A stretch of 52,768 nucleotides of DNA from Oscillospiraceae bacterium (GCA_017408395.1 JAFQUQ010000004.1:1-52768); one strand, 5' to 3'; shown: positions 7,929 through 17,687, counted from the first letter of the stretch. The notes: generated by a model not told the origin, from the letters alone. Translations and numbers: made by a program.

Positions 7929-8837
7929 ATGGCATATAACAACAAGCCCCGTTACGGCGAAAAACGTTCGGATGAACGCAGAAACGGCGGCAGATACAAT
8001 AAAAATAACAGCAGACCTGACAGAAGACAGGACAGAGCCGAGAACGTCCGTGAGGAAGTTTACGGCAGGGAGGATGCCGATTTTTCCGAAAGCACTCCTG
8101 CTGACAGAGGTTACATCATCGGACGAAATCCTGTTATCGAGGCGCTCAAATCGGGCAAGCAGATAGACACCCTTTACGTAAACAGCGAGGCGGGGGGCAG
8201 CATAGGTCTTATCTGCCGTATGGCGAAGGAACGTGACGTTGTTGTAAAGCAGGTCAGCGAAACAAAGCTCAGCGCAATGGCTGACGGTGCTTCACATCAG
8301 GGCGTAATCGCTGTGGGAGCCTGTGCGGAATATGTTTCCGTGGAGGACATCCTCAACGTTTCAAAGGAAAAGGGCACCGACCCGTTTATTATAATCTGTG
8401 ACGAAATCGAAGACCCCCACAACCTCGGCGCAATTATCCGTACCGCAGAAGCGGCAGGCGCAGACGGTGTTATCATACCGAAACGCCGCAGTGCTTCACT
8501 CAATCAGACGGTTTACAAAACCTCCGCAGGTGCGGCAAGCTGGCTGCCCGTTGCGAGAGTTTCCAACATCCCTGCCGCCATTGACGAGCTTAAAAAGCAG
8601 GGTGTATGGGTTTACGGCACCGACGCCAAGGGCGAGGATTACACAAAGACCGATATGACAGGTCCCATTGCGCTTGTCATCGGCTCCGAGGGCTTCGGTA
8701 TGGGCAGGCTTGTTGAGGAAAAATGCGATTTCCTTGTAAGACTCCCTATGAACGGAAAGATAACCTCTCTTAATGCGTCCGTTGCGGCAGGCATATTTAT
8801 GTATGAAGCCGTAAGACAGAAGGCGCTTAAGAAATAG
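7929..8837 (+). CDS. rlmB: TrmH-family 23S rRNA 2'-O-methyltransferase (RlmB type)
   Basis: This is a SPOUT methyltransferase of 302 aa. Residues 1-60 are an Arg/Asn/Glu-rich disordered tail (RRNGGRYNKNNSRPDRRQD). It is followed by the substrate-binding domain (YIIGRNPVIEALKSGK) and the knotted catalytic domain with motif 1 NLGAIIRTAEAAGADGVI, motif 2 VIGSEGFGM and motif 3 LPMNGKITSLNASVAAGIF. RlmB methylates G2251 of 23S rRNA in E. coli; the exact nucleotide here is inferred from family only. AAAGGAC precedes the ATG. It is followed after 23 bases by the large membrane protein gene, suggesting co-transcription. Confidence 0.88.
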   Translation: MAYNNKPRYGEKRSDERRNGGRYNKNNSRPDRRQDRAENVREEVYGREDADFSESTPADRGYIIGRNPVIEALKSGKQIDTLYVNSEAGGSIGLICRMAKERDVVVKQVSETKLSAMADGASHQGVIAVGACAEYVSVEDILNVSKEKGTDPFIIICDEIEDPHNLGAIIRTAEAAGADGVIIPKRRSASLNQTVYKTSAGAASWLPVARVSNIPAAIDELKKQGVWVYGTDAKGEDYTKTDMTGPIALVIGSEGFGMGRLVEEKCDFLVRLPMNGKITSLNASVAAGIFMYEAVRQKALKK

Positions 8838-8860
8838 TAAGAGATAAGGAGCGAATAACT

Positions 8861-11656
8861 TTGGCTGACAAAGGTTACTCGATTGACGATATACTCAACG
8901 AATATTCGGGCAGTACGGGTTCGGGAAGCAAAGCTGACCTTGATGAGCTGCTGAACGATTACGGCTCTAAAAAATCAGGCGGCTTTTCAACGGATAAGGT
9001 CACTCTTCATAACACGGATATTTTCGAAAAGCCTGTGACCCCTGACCTGAGCGATATTAAAATTGAGCTTACGGGCAATATTCCTGCGCAGAAAAAGGAA
9101 AGCGAAGACAGCGGCTTTGAGAAAAAATACGAGCAGCTCAACGAAAAGGTCAACGCTATAAAGGAGCGCACAGAGGAAGAACGACAGGAGAAAAAGGCTC
9201 CTGCCGTGAAAAAGCCTGACCGCAGCTTCTCCGAGAAAATGGAGCAGGGCGTGGTTTATGAGGACGAAAAGAAGGAAAAGGAGTCCCTTGCCGACAGATT
9301 TACACGTCTTAAAAAGGGCGGAGAGCAGGAAAAACCACAGGAAAAGCCTGCCGAAGCTCCTGCACCGAAAAAGCCTGCAAAGGAAAACCCATTTGATAAG
9401 TACGAGGGAATTTCCGACGACGTACAGGCTGAAGAAAAGCCTGACCCGTTCAGCAGCGGCGTTATCAAAAAGGAAAAAAGCCTTGACGATATTCTGGCGG
9501 AATATGCACCCAGCGATACAAAGAAAAAACACAACAAGGACTATACCCAGCATAAGGGTCTGACGGGATTTTTCACAAGAATGCTCCCCGATGACCTTGC
9601 AAATCAGGGAAATACCGAGCTTATTGACGGTATGATGCGTATGAAGAAGGAGCGTATGTCCAGAACTCAGCACATATCTCCTATCGAGCGTAAATCCATT
9701 TCCGACATCGACCTTAATCTCGATGATAAAATCATCCCCGATACCGCACAGCTCAATATTGACAAGGAAAACAGCGAGCTTATCAAGCTTAACGAGCTTA
9801 AAGAACGCCGCAGCAAGAAAATCAAGGACTTCGTTCTCGTGGGCGACGAGGAAGAGATTGCGGAAGCTGAAGCCGAGGAAACACAGGGCGTTCAGCGTGA
9901 AATAGAGGACTTTGAAGCTTTCGAGGACGCTCCCTCTGTTGCGGCGGATATAGAACAGCTTAAAAATTCTCTTGTAATGCGTATGCTGGTGCTGCTCATA
10001 TGCTTCGGCGCAAGCGCTTACATTGCCATTGCAAACGATACGGGAAACCTCCCTATTCCTGAGCTTTTCAATAAAAAAACACAGGTCAACACATACCTGT
10101 TTGTAAACGCCATAATCGGTCTGCTGGCGGCATTTGCGTCATATAACGTAATATCCTGCGGACTTTCAAAGCTCATTTCGATGAAAGCGGACTGCGACTC
10201 CCTTTGTGCGGTTGCGGCTGTAACAAGCATTGCAAGCTCAATGATAATGTTTGCAAACCCTACCCTTGTGCAGTACAGTTTAGTCCATATCTACATCACG
10301 GCGGCAATATGTGCGCTGATGTTCAATACGGCAGGAAAGATGCTGATAGTGACCCGTACACAGCGAAGCTTCCGTTTTGTTTCGGGAGGAAGCGAAAAAT
10401 ACGCATTGTTTACGGTTGAGGATGAAGAAAAGGCACAGAATTTTACAAGAGGCGCTCTCCGTGATTTCCCTCGCCTTGCTTCAATGAGAAAGACGGAATT
10501 CCTGACGGACTTCCTTAAAACCGCCTACGCTTCCGACAGCACGGACAAGTTCTGCTGCCTGTTTACACCTATTGTAATTGTAGCGGCGCTTATAGTTGCA
10601 CTGCTTGCAGGCTTTACAGCAAACAACGATTTCGGTGCATCAAGCATTTATATAGGTCTGGCGGCGTTTGTGGGATGCGTTTCGATGTGCTCTGCATTTT
10701 CAATGATGCTGGTTGTAAATATGCCTATGGCAAAGGCGTCGAAGAAGAACGCCGAGTTCCACGGTGCCGTTATCGGCTACGACTGCATAGAGGAATTTGC
10801 CGATACCAACAGTATTCTTGTGGATGCGACACAGCTTTTCCCTCAGGGAAGCGTAAATCTTTCCGCAATCAAGGTTTTCTCCGATACGAGAATTGACGAG
10901 GCTATCGTTGAAGCGGCAAGCCTTACAAATCAGGCAGGCAGTATTTTAAAGAATATGTTCTACGATATAATCGCAGGCAAGACCGAGCTGCTCAACCCTG
11001 TTGAAAGCTATATTTTCGAGGACTCAATGGGACTTTGCGGCTGGATAAACAACAAGCGTGTGCTTCTTGGCAACCGTGAGCTTATGATAAATCACAGCAT
11101 AGAGGGCATACCATCCGTTGCAAAGGAGCAGGAGTACACCAAAAACGGACGCTCTGCGGTTTATCTTTCCATTTCGGGTGAGCTTTCCGCAATGTTCGTG
11201 GTTGAGCTTAAACCGTCCCTTGAAGTAAAGCAGGCGCTTGCAAATCTCCAGAAGCAGGAAATTTACACGGTGGTACGTTCCGTTGACTCCCTTGTCACAA
11301 TAAACCACCTGTCGGAGCTTTTTGATATTTCCCCTGAGTTCTTCAAGCTGCTTCCGTTCAGAAGCCACAAGGATTTCGACGAGGTCGTGACCTATCAGCC
11401 TAAACAGCACGCAACCGTTGCGTGTACGGGAAATTTTGCGGCGCTGTCCTCACTTGTTTTAAGCTGCCGCAATTTAAGAGGTACTATCTCAACGGGTATT
11501 GCAATTGAAGCTGTGGCAATACTGCTGGGCATTTTAATATGCCTTGCGATGGTAATTTTAAAATCCTTCGGTGAAATAACCGTTACTATGACGATCACCT
11601 ACAATCTTATTTTCACAGCGGTACTGCTGGTATTCCAGTTCTTCCGCAAAAATTAA
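8861..11656 (+). CDS. P-type-ATPase-like membrane protein with degenerate phosphorylation site
   Basis: This is a 931-aa protein starting at a TTG preceded by AAGGAG. Residues 1 to about 365 are hydrophilic, Lys/Glu/Pro-rich and probably disordered. They contain three copies of a short acidic motif: IDDILNEY (8-15), LDELLNDY (27-34) and LDDILAEY (208-215). Five or six hydrophobic segments follow. A cytoplasmic region then resembles the P- and N-domains of P1-type ATPases: SILVDATQLFPQG aligns with the DKTGT phosphorylation site (Asp655 kept, KTGT lost), then GWINNKRVLLGNREL and GRSAVYLSISGELSAMFVVEL. The hinge TGDN is not recognisable. Two C-terminal membrane segments complete the P-type order. 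It is probably a non-transporting relative; function unknown. Confidence 0.75.
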   Translation: MADKGYSIDDILNEYSGSTGSGSKADLDELLNDYGSKKSGGFSTDKVTLHNTDIFEKPVTPDLSDIKIELTGNIPAQKKESEDSGFEKKYEQLNEKVNAIKERTEEERQEKKAPAVKKPDRSFSEKMEQGVVYEDEKKEKESLADRFTRLKKGGEQEKPQEKPAEAPAPKKPAKENPFDKYEGISDDVQAEEKPDPFSSGVIKKEKSLDDILAEYAPSDTKKKHNKDYTQHKGLTGFFTRMLPDDLANQGNTELIDGMMRMKKERMSRTQHISPIERKSISDIDLNLDDKIIPDTAQLNIDKENSELIKLNELKERRSKKIKDFVLVGDEEEIAEAEAEETQGVQREIEDFEAFEDAPSVAADIEQLKNSLVMRMLVLLICFGASAYIAIANDTGNLPIPELFNKKTQVNTYLFVNAIIGLLAAFASYNVISCGLSKLISMKADCDSLCAVAAVTSIASSMIMFANPTLVQYSLVHIYITAAICALMFNTAGKMLIVTRTQRSFRFVSGGSEKYALFTVEDEEKAQNFTRGALRDFPRLASMRKTEFLTDFLKTAYASDSTDKFCCLFTPIVIVAALIVALLAGFTANNDFGASSIYIGLAAFVGCVSMCSAFSMMLVVNMPMAKASKKNAEFHGAVIGYDCIEEFADTNSILVDATQLFPQGSVNLSAIKVFSDTRIDEAIVEAASLTNQAGSILKNMFYDIIAGKTELLNPVESYIFEDSMGLCGWINNKRVLLGNRELMINHSIEGIPSVAKEQEYTKNGRSAVYLSISGELSAMFVVELKPSLEVKQALANLQKQEIYTVVRSVDSLVTINHLSELFDISPEFFKLLPFRSHKDFDEVVTYQPKQHATVACTGNFAALSSLVLSCRNLRGTISTGIAIEAVAILLGILICLAMVILKSFGEITVTMTITYNLIFTAVLLVFQFFRKN

Positions 11657-11667
11657 ATAAAAATAAT

Positions 11668-11700
11668 CTGCCGTATCTTACATTTCGTAAGGTACGGCAG
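11668..11700. terminator. Bidirectional intrinsic terminator
   Basis: A stem of about 14 bp (CTGCCGTAtCTTAC pairing with GTAAGgTACGGCAG) with a short loop lies between convergent genes. It has A-rich sequence on the left and TTGTTT on the right, so it can serve both strands. Confidence 0.8.
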
Positions 11701-11704
11701 TTGT

Positions 11705-12784
11705 TTATTCCGCTGTAAATTCAAAATCAACGGAAACGATTATTTCATCAAGCTTAACGGGAATATCGGGAAGGGTACGGATATATTCAAAGGCATCCAT
11801 TGTGTCGCTGATGTCTTCGGTGATAACCTCCCAGCGTCTGTTGGTCTTGGGGTCATAGTATCCTATGCGTTCAGGCTGTGTATTTTCATAGAAGGTTTTC
11901 CCTTCAAATGTTTTTAAGTATTCCGCCGCCTTTAATATATCGTCTCCGTTTTCGGAGGTGATATATATTTCGGCACAGGATGACCTATCGAGAACAAGAG
12001 AATCGGGCATAACGAATTGAGAAGCGGGTATCTGGCGGCTGCTTGTCCAATCCCTGCAGTAGCCGAGCTCTTTAAATTCTGAAACGGCTTGCTGAACGTT
12101 TTCATCGGTATTGCAGGAGTCAGTCCACAGAGAGATTTTCGATTTTCCTGTTTCGGAATTAAATTCAATTTTACCTCTGATATAGTAAAAATCGTATTTA
12201 TCGCATATTTCTATTGTTTTAAGCACTGCTTCACGGCTGTACGGACATTCCCCATCAAAACGGTAACTGAAATATTCGGAAGTATCCGCTTTGCTTGGAG
12301 CGACCCAGCCGTCATAGCTTTTTTCTGTCAGCAGATTTTGCGGTATAAGAGCATAAATGTAATAACGTGTCTGAAATACGGGGTCACTTATGATTCCCCA
12401 GCTGTACAGTCCGGACAGCAGCTCAGACTGCGGTTCTGCTTCGGGGGGATGTGCTTCATACGGCAGGGTAAGCGTGTTTCCGCTGATAGTTACGTCCCCT
12501 GCTTCAAACGGCACACGGTCAGAGTACTGAAAAGGAATAACAGCAAGAGCATATTTGTTGAAGTCAATTTTTTCGGGAATAGCATCCTCCTGCATATATC
12601 TGCGGAAAATTTTATACTCTCTTTTTGAAGTTATAAGGTAGTTGTGCTCATATGCTTCAAAGCCGTGAACATAATTATTGGTATGTATAACGTTGGTGGA
12701 AATTTCGAGGGGAGCAGTATCATAGGGAATAAGTGCCGTGACTATTGTCAGCAAGAACAGCAGCGATAAAACAAGCTTTTTCAT
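11705..12784 (-). CDS. Secreted protein of unknown function
   Basis: The protein is 359 aa with an N-terminal signal peptide (MKKLVLSLLFLLTIVTALIP). The mature part is acidic and rich in aromatic residues, with patterns such as YLITSKREYKIFRRYMQ and YYIYALIPQNLLTEKSYDGW. I do not recognise a domain. The start is supported by AAAGGATGG. It is the downstream gene of an operon with the CotH-domain lipoprotein (41 bases apart), so the two products probably act together at the cell surface. Confidence 0.7.
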   Translation of the reverse strand: MKKLVLSLLFLLTIVTALIPYDTAPLEISTNVIHTNNYVHGFEAYEHNYLITSKREYKIFRRYMQEDAIPEKIDFNKYALAVIPFQYSDRVPFEAGDVTISGNTLTLPYEAHPPEAEPQSELLSGLYSWGIISDPVFQTRYYIYALIPQNLLTEKSYDGWVAPSKADTSEYFSYRFDGECPYSREAVLKTIEICDKYDFYYIRGKIEFNSETGKSKISLWTDSCNTDENVQQAVSEFKELGYCRDWTSSRQIPASQFVMPDSLVLDRSSCAEIYITSENGDDILKAAEYLKTFEGKTFYENTQPERIGYYDPKTNRRWEVITEDISDTMDAFEYIRTLPDIPVKLDEIIVSVDFEFTAE

Positions 12785-12825
12785 AAAACCATCCTTTCGT
12801 GTTGTGTACGTATACAGACAATGCT

Positions 12826-14361
12826 TTAACCGTCGGTTTCTTCATTCCACATCTTATCAAGCCAGGTTATTCTTCCGTCAACAAATTCCGCAATATCGGC
12901 GGCGGAATCTATACGCCAGGCCTCGTCGCCAAGGTCATTTTCAAGTGTGACAAGCTCCTCACAGACCTCGGTCACTACATTGTTAAGGGAACGGTCAGAT
13001 TGCAGGAATACCCATTTTTCCTTTACCATATCCCTGAACCAGTCAGCCTTCATAAGCAGGGTAAGCCAGATGTTTGAACGGTCGGCACCGTCAAAGGTGT
13101 AGTCCTGAAAAGCGCCGCCGTAGTAACGGTCCTTGGAGCTGCCCTCGTAGCCCCAGTTGAAATCCCACGGCGCAAGGAAGGTGAGCCTGTTATAAATGCT
13201 TGTTTCGCTGAAATCCACAGCCATAAAAAAGCTGCCCTCGCCAACGTCGTAATTATGCACAAGCTCTTCAAGGATAAGCATATTTACAACCGAATCAAGG
13301 TCCATAACGGCTTCTGCGGCTTCCTTTGGAGTGCTGTAAACGCCCTCTGCGGAAACAACGTCGTAATTTTCATCAAACATAAACAGCCTGCCGTTTTCCA
13401 CCGCTTCATACACTATTTTAAACACGCCCTCGGTGTATTTTGCAATAAACTCACGCTGTTCATCGGAAACGGTGTCACTTTTAATGGTATAGCTGTCAGC
13501 AACAACATTTCTGGTAGTACCTACAAAATCGGTAAGCTGAATGTTGTCGTAATCAAGGGTAAAATACGGCTCGGACGGGTCGTTGCCTGCGTAGTGGTCG
13601 ATTTCAAGGAAATAGCCGATGTCGGCAGATGTTTCATCCTTGGCAGGCTCGTGAAGAGTGACTCTGCCCTCAGCCGCCTGATTTTGTTCGCAGAGGAGAT
13701 ATATGCCCTTGTATTCGCCGTTTATGTAAACATTGACAAAGGCGCAGTCGGAGCTGTAATATTCGCCCTGAAATATTTCTTCCGCAAGACTTAAAGCCAT
13801 AAAATCGGAAATAAGGTTCCAGTTTGATTTAAGCAGCACCCAGCTTTTGTATTCAAGCCCGTCGTGAAGACCAAGCATATTCTGCGGCTGTGTAAATTTT
13901 ATACGGTAGGGCTTTTCCTTGCCTTCCGCAGAGGAATTGCCTCGCACCTTGACGCCGCCCTCTGCCGTAAGGCGGAATTCATCACCGCAGTTGAAAATGT
14001 CGATAACGGAGTCGTTGTAGGTTTCCTTTGAAAGAACAGGCTCGCCGTCGTAAGTGAAGATATGCACCGCAGGCTTTTCCATTTTATCGCAAATTTCACC
14101 TAAAAGCTCGTCCACACGTTCTGCCGCTTCGGCGTACTGCTCCATAACAGGGGAGGGCAGTATTTCTTCGGCAGTTGTTTCGGTTGTCGTAACGGCGGTG
14201 GTTTCCTCTGTAACAGAAGTTGTTGTTACGGTTTCGGAAGAAACGGCGGATGTGGTCAAAGCTGTGGTTTCCTGCGGCACAGGCTCTGTTTTATTACAGC
14301 CTGCAAGCATCAGGACAGCAGTAATAAAGGATATTGCACAAATTATATTTTTACGGCACAT
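12826..14361 (-). CDS. CotH-domain lipoprotein
   Basis: A 511-aa lipoprotein: signal peptide with lipobox LMLAGC (Cys22), a Thr/Glu-rich linker of about 23-75, then a CotH kinase-like domain. Typical segments are GVKVRGNSSAEGKEKPYRIKF, SWVLLKSNWNLISDFMALSL, VNVYINGEYKGIYLLCEQ and FLAPWDFNWGYEGSS. CotH proteins are protein-kinase-like. In Bacillus CotH phosphorylates spore-coat proteins, and ruminococci carry many extracellular CotH-domain proteins, some attached to cellulosomes. No dockerin is present here, so membrane anchoring is expected. Its promoter carries a perfect 9-bp inverted repeat over the -10 box. Confidence 0.88.
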   Translation of the reverse strand: MCRKNIICAISFITAVLMLAGCNKTEPVPQETTALTTSAVSSETVTTTSVTEETTAVTTTETTAEEILPSPVMEQYAEAAERVDELLGEICDKMEKPAVHIFTYDGEPVLSKETYNDSVIDIFNCGDEFRLTAEGGVKVRGNSSAEGKEKPYRIKFTQPQNMLGLHDGLEYKSWVLLKSNWNLISDFMALSLAEEIFQGEYYSSDCAFVNVYINGEYKGIYLLCEQNQAAEGRVTLHEPAKDETSADIGYFLEIDHYAGNDPSEPYFTLDYDNIQLTDFVGTTRNVVADSYTIKSDTVSDEQREFIAKYTEGVFKIVYEAVENGRLFMFDENYDVVSAEGVYSTPKEAAEAVMDLDSVVNMLILEELVHNYDVGEGSFFMAVDFSETSIYNRLTFLAPWDFNWGYEGSSKDRYYGGAFQDYTFDGADRSNIWLTLLMKADWFRDMVKEKWVFLQSDRSLNNVVTEVCEELVTLENDLGDEAWRIDSAADIAEFVDGRITWLDKMWNEETDG

Positions 14362-14384
14362 AAAACCGCCCCTTTCAACATCAT

Positions 14385-14421
14385 CTGTTTAAATTATAGT
14401 ATCTTTAAACAGCATTGTCAA
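14385..14421 (-). promoter_or_regulatory. cotH-operon promoter with overlapping operator
   Basis: On the minus strand TTGACA (14416-14421) and TATAAT (14393-14398) are 17 bases apart, a consensus promoter. A perfect inverted repeat CTGTTTAAA (14385-14393) / TTTAAACAG (14404-14412) straddles the -10 hexamer, as expected for a repressor site. Confidence 0.7.
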
Positions 14422-14444
14422 CCGAGAAAGAAACTTTTACATAA

Positions 14445-14473
14445 TTGACAAACCACCGCCGCCGTGGTATAAT
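14445..14473 (+). promoter_or_regulatory. tatD promoter
   Basis: A perfect consensus TTGACA, 17-base spacer, TATAAT promoter. The spacer holds the small dyad CCAC/GTGG. Confidence 0.85.
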
Positions 14474-14507
14474 CACAATGATTTTATTTAAGTGAAAGGA
14501 AAATTTT

Positions 14508-15287
14508 ATGCTTGAATTCATAGACTCACACGCACATTACGACGATGAACGCTTTGACGAGGACAGGGAACAGCTTATACTTTCCCTTGCGGAAAAGGGC
14601 GTAAAGAATGTGGTAAATATAGGGTGTACCCTTGAACGCTCGGAGAAATCCATTGAGCTTGCGGAGAAGTATCCGTTTATGTATGCGGCGGTAGGAATTC
14701 ACCCGTCCGACGTGGGGGATACACCTGCGGATTATCTTGAAAAGCTGGAGAAGTGGGCGGAAAACCCGAAGGTGGTAGCTATCGGCGAGATAGGTCTTGA
14801 CTATCATTACGAAGATTACGACAGGGATCTGCAGATTAAATTTTTCGAGGAACAGCTTGACCTTGCGGAAAAGCTGGGTCTGCCCGTTGTGATACATTCC
14901 CGTAACGCAACCGAGGATACAATGAACATTTTACGCAGAAGGGGAAAAGTAAACGGCGTAATGCACTGCTTTTCGGGGTCTGCGGAAACAGCAAAGCAGG
15001 TGCTTGAGCTGGGAATGAACATCAGCTTTACGGGGGTGCTTACGTTTAAAAATGCGAAGAAAGCATTGGAAGCGTTGGCTGTCGTGCCGATGGAAAGGCT
15101 TATGCTTGAAACGGACTGTCCCTATATGGCACCTGAGCCGCATAGGGGAAAGAGATGTGACAGCTCGATGATAGTCAATGTTATAAATAAAATTGCGGAG
15201 GTCAAGTGCATTTCGCAGAAAGAAATTGCCGATATAACCGCCGAAAATACACGACGTCTTTTCTTTAAGATGGCAGATAAAGTTTAG
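14508..15287 (+). CDS. tatD: TatD-family metal-dependent DNase
   Basis: A 259-aa TIM-barrel metallohydrolase of the TatD family, which has 3'-5' exonuclease or DNA-repair activity. Metal ligands are visible: DSHAHYDD near the start (His8, His10), GEIGLDYHY (Glu), HSRNA (His), HCFSG (His) and ETDCPYMAPEPHRGKR (Asp). GTGAAAGGAAAA precedes the ATG. The C-terminus ends MADKV followed by a TAG that belongs to the terminal motif of hairpin-array copy 3 (AAAGTTTAG), so the last codons derive from the element. Confidence 0.92.
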   Translation: MLEFIDSHAHYDDERFDEDREQLILSLAEKGVKNVVNIGCTLERSEKSIELAEKYPFMYAAVGIHPSDVGDTPADYLEKLEKWAENPKVVAIGEIGLDYHYEDYDRDLQIKFFEEQLDLAEKLGLPVVIHSRNATEDTMNILRRRGKVNGVMHCFSGSAETAKQVLELGMNISFTGVLTFKNAKKALEALAVVPMERLMLETDCPYMAPEPHRGKRCDSSMIVNVINKIAEVKCISQKEIADITAENTRRLFFKMADKV

Positions 15288-16134
15288 GTCACCCGACACT
15301 AAAGTTTTAGGTCAAGCCTTTTTCAAAAGGCTTGCAGGGTTGAGGGGCAGAGCCCCCACAGGTTAAGGGCAGCGCCCTTAGCAAGTTTAAGCAAAACAAA
15401 AAGCAACACAAAGCCGCAATTCAGAGTAAAAACCAAAGGTTAAGAAAAGAGAGTCTTTTCAATAATCTTTGGTGGTATGTCAATCTGAATTGCGGCTAAA
15501 TTTTAAACGTTACAAACAAAACTAAACCTCATCCTACAAAGAAAAAGAGCGTAAGCGGTTTTTTCTTTGTGGGATGACACCACCAATCAACTGTAAACAA
15601 TCCCATACAAACTCAACCTCTGCTATAAAAGAAAAGAGCGAAGCGTGTTTTCTTTTATAGCAGACACAGCAAAAAATGATTACAATAAGAAATTATCTGC
15701 GTTGATTATACAATGTGTAAACCGATTGTCTGCAAATACAAACTGTTATTTCGGCTTGTCACAGCCAAAAAGAAATGTCGCTTCGCTCTTTCTTTTTGGC
15801 TGTGAGGTTTAATTTGCAGATAACGGTTTGTGATCTGGTCTGGCTTGTCGTTACAAATCGAAACCGCTTACGCTTGTTTTCGACTTGTAACGAGATTTTA
15901 TTTTGCTTAAAAAAGTTAAAAATTAAGCGCAATTCAGATTAATGTACCACTTAAGATTATTGAAAAGATTTACTTTTCTACTCTTTGGTTTTTACTCTGA
16001 ATTGCGCTTTAGTTTTGCTTAGGATTGCTAAGGGCTCCTCGCCCTTAACCTCGCAAGGGACGCTGTCCCTTTGAACCCTGCAACCCTTTGAAAAGGGTTG
16101 ACCTAAACTTTAATGTCGGGCGACCTAAACTTTA
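15278..16134. repeat. Hairpin-array element, copy 3 (doubled ends)
   Basis: Core D (15530-15576), F (15619-15664), H and J are in the same order as copies 1 and 2. The left long hairpin ends in GCCGCAATTCAG/CTGAATTGCGGC while the right one ends in GCGC/GCGC, so pairing is kept within each hairpin rather than between arms. Both ends carry the terminal TAAAGTTTAGGTC motif twice (left at 15278 and 15300, right ending at 16112 and 16134). The outermost copies provide the TAG stops of tatD and of the convergent MATE gene. Confidence 0.9.
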
Positions 16135-17510
16135 GTGTCCTCCAGCTCCAGCTTTTTCATCGCTCTGAACTCAAATGCTACCATTCCCAATGTCACCGCC
16201 GCAGAAAGAAAATCCGCTACGGGACCTGTATAAATTATTCCGTCTATTCCGTAAAACAGCGGTAATATTACCATTAACGGCAGGAAAAATATTATCTGTC
16301 TTGTAAGTGAAAGAAATGTACCCTTTATGGGCTTGCCTATGGAAGTGAAAAAAGTCGTTGTTATCGGCTGTACTCCGTTTATCCAGGTGAAAAGCAGGAA
16401 TATACGGAAAAATTTTATGCCGAATTCAAAATAACTCTCCGTGCCCTCTCCGAAAAGCGACATAATTTCTCTCGGAAAAATCTGAAATGCCGCAAATGCC
16501 ACCAGCGAAATCGCCGTACCTGTTATAATTGCAAGGCGGTATGCTTCACGCACCCTTTTGTACTGTTTAGCACCGTAATTGAAGCTTTCGATCGGCTGTG
16601 TACCCTGTCCAAGTCCGATTACGATGGCAAACATTATCTGGTTTACCTTCATTACTATTCCGGATGCCGCAAGAGGTATGGACGCACCGTATTCTGAAAG
16701 TGCACCGTAATGTTTAAGGGAGTTGTTTACAACGATCTGCACTATCATCATTGCTATCTGATTAAAAAATGACGCCGCACCGATGGAAACTATCTTTTTA
16801 AGGTAAACAGCTTTAATGCTGAAATGCTCCTTTGTAAGCGGCACGGTTTTAAAGCGGAAAAGATAAACAATGACTATGGCTGTTGAAATGACCTGTCCGA
16901 TCACCGTTGCGTAAGCTGCACCTGCCATTCCCCAGTCGAGCACCATTACAAACCAGGCGTCAAGCACCGTGTTTACAACTGCACCGATTATATTGCAGAA
17001 CATAGACATTCCAGGACTGCCGTCTGCTCTGATAAGATGACAGCCGCCCGTTGTTATAATTAAAAACGGAAAGCCCACAGCCGTTATACGCACATATTCC
17101 TGTGCATACGGCATAACATCGTCAGGTGAGCCGAACAGCACAAGAAGGGGCGTAAGGAAAATTTCCGTCACAGCACAGAGAAAAACGCCGCTTAAAGCAA
17201 GCATCACAACCGAATTTCCCACAAAATACGGCGCGCTTTTCCTGTCCCCTCTGCCCATAGTAAGATTAAAGCAGGACGCACCGCCTATGCCGAAAAGAAG
17301 CGCCAGCGAAATACAGGAGGTTGAAAGCGGAAAGGCTACATTCGTTGCGGCATTTCCCAGCGTTCCCACAGCCTGTCCGATGAAAAGCTGGTCAACTATA
17401 TTGTAAAGCGCACCCACAAGCATTGCAATTATGCTGGGCACGGAAAATTTAACCATCAGCTTTGAAACCTTTTCACTGCCGAGAGGGTTGTTTTTTATTG
17501 CTTCATTCAT
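16125..17510 (-). CDS. MATE-family efflux transporter (MepA-like)
   Basis: A 461-aa membrane protein with about twelve transmembrane segments in the two-fold MATE arrangement. Family features include PSIIAMLVGALYNIVDQLFIG in the first helix, the GIGGASCFNLTMGRGDRKSA region, and the second-half equivalent GLGQGTQPIESFNYGAKQYKRVREA. MATE proteins export cationic drugs or metabolites in exchange for Na+ or H+; the substrate is unknown. AAAAGGAG lies somewhat far (about 12 bases) from the ATG. The last residues TKV and the TAG stop come from hairpin-array copy 3. Confidence 0.92.
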   Translation of the reverse strand: MNEAIKNNPLGSEKVSKLMVKFSVPSIIAMLVGALYNIVDQLFIGQAVGTLGNAATNVAFPLSTSCISLALLFGIGGASCFNLTMGRGDRKSAPYFVGNSVVMLALSGVFLCAVTEIFLTPLLVLFGSPDDVMPYAQEYVRITAVGFPFLIITTGGCHLIRADGSPGMSMFCNIIGAVVNTVLDAWFVMVLDWGMAGAAYATVIGQVISTAIVIVYLFRFKTVPLTKEHFSIKAVYLKKIVSIGAASFFNQIAMMIVQIVVNNSLKHYGALSEYGASIPLAASGIVMKVNQIMFAIVIGLGQGTQPIESFNYGAKQYKRVREAYRLAIITGTAISLVAFAAFQIFPREIMSLFGEGTESYFEFGIKFFRIFLLFTWINGVQPITTTFFTSIGKPIKGTFLSLTRQIIFFLPLMVILPLFYGIDGIIYTGPVADFLSAAVTLGMVAFEFRAMKKLELEDTKV

Positions 17511-17636
17511 TTTAAACAGCAGACTCCTTTTTATTAACTCTCATTATTTCTTATAAATTTACATCACAATATATAAATATACAACTTTTTACACTTTTTT
17601 TCAAGGCTCAGATTTCACATAATATTTAAGCAAATC

Positions 17637-17665
17637 TTGATTTGTTCCGTTTATTATGATATAAT
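17637..17665 (+). promoter_or_regulatory. Promoter of the RibD/DHFR-like gene
   Basis: TTGATT and TATAAT are 17 bases apart, 22 bases before the start codon. Confidence 0.75.
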
Positions 17666-17687
17666 TGACATAAAAAGGAGGGGCTTT

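Noticed and set aside
9258-9905. Alternative frames in the low-complexity part of the 931-aa protein
   Set aside because: They are Arg/Lys/Ser-rich shadows of the true frame with no RBS.
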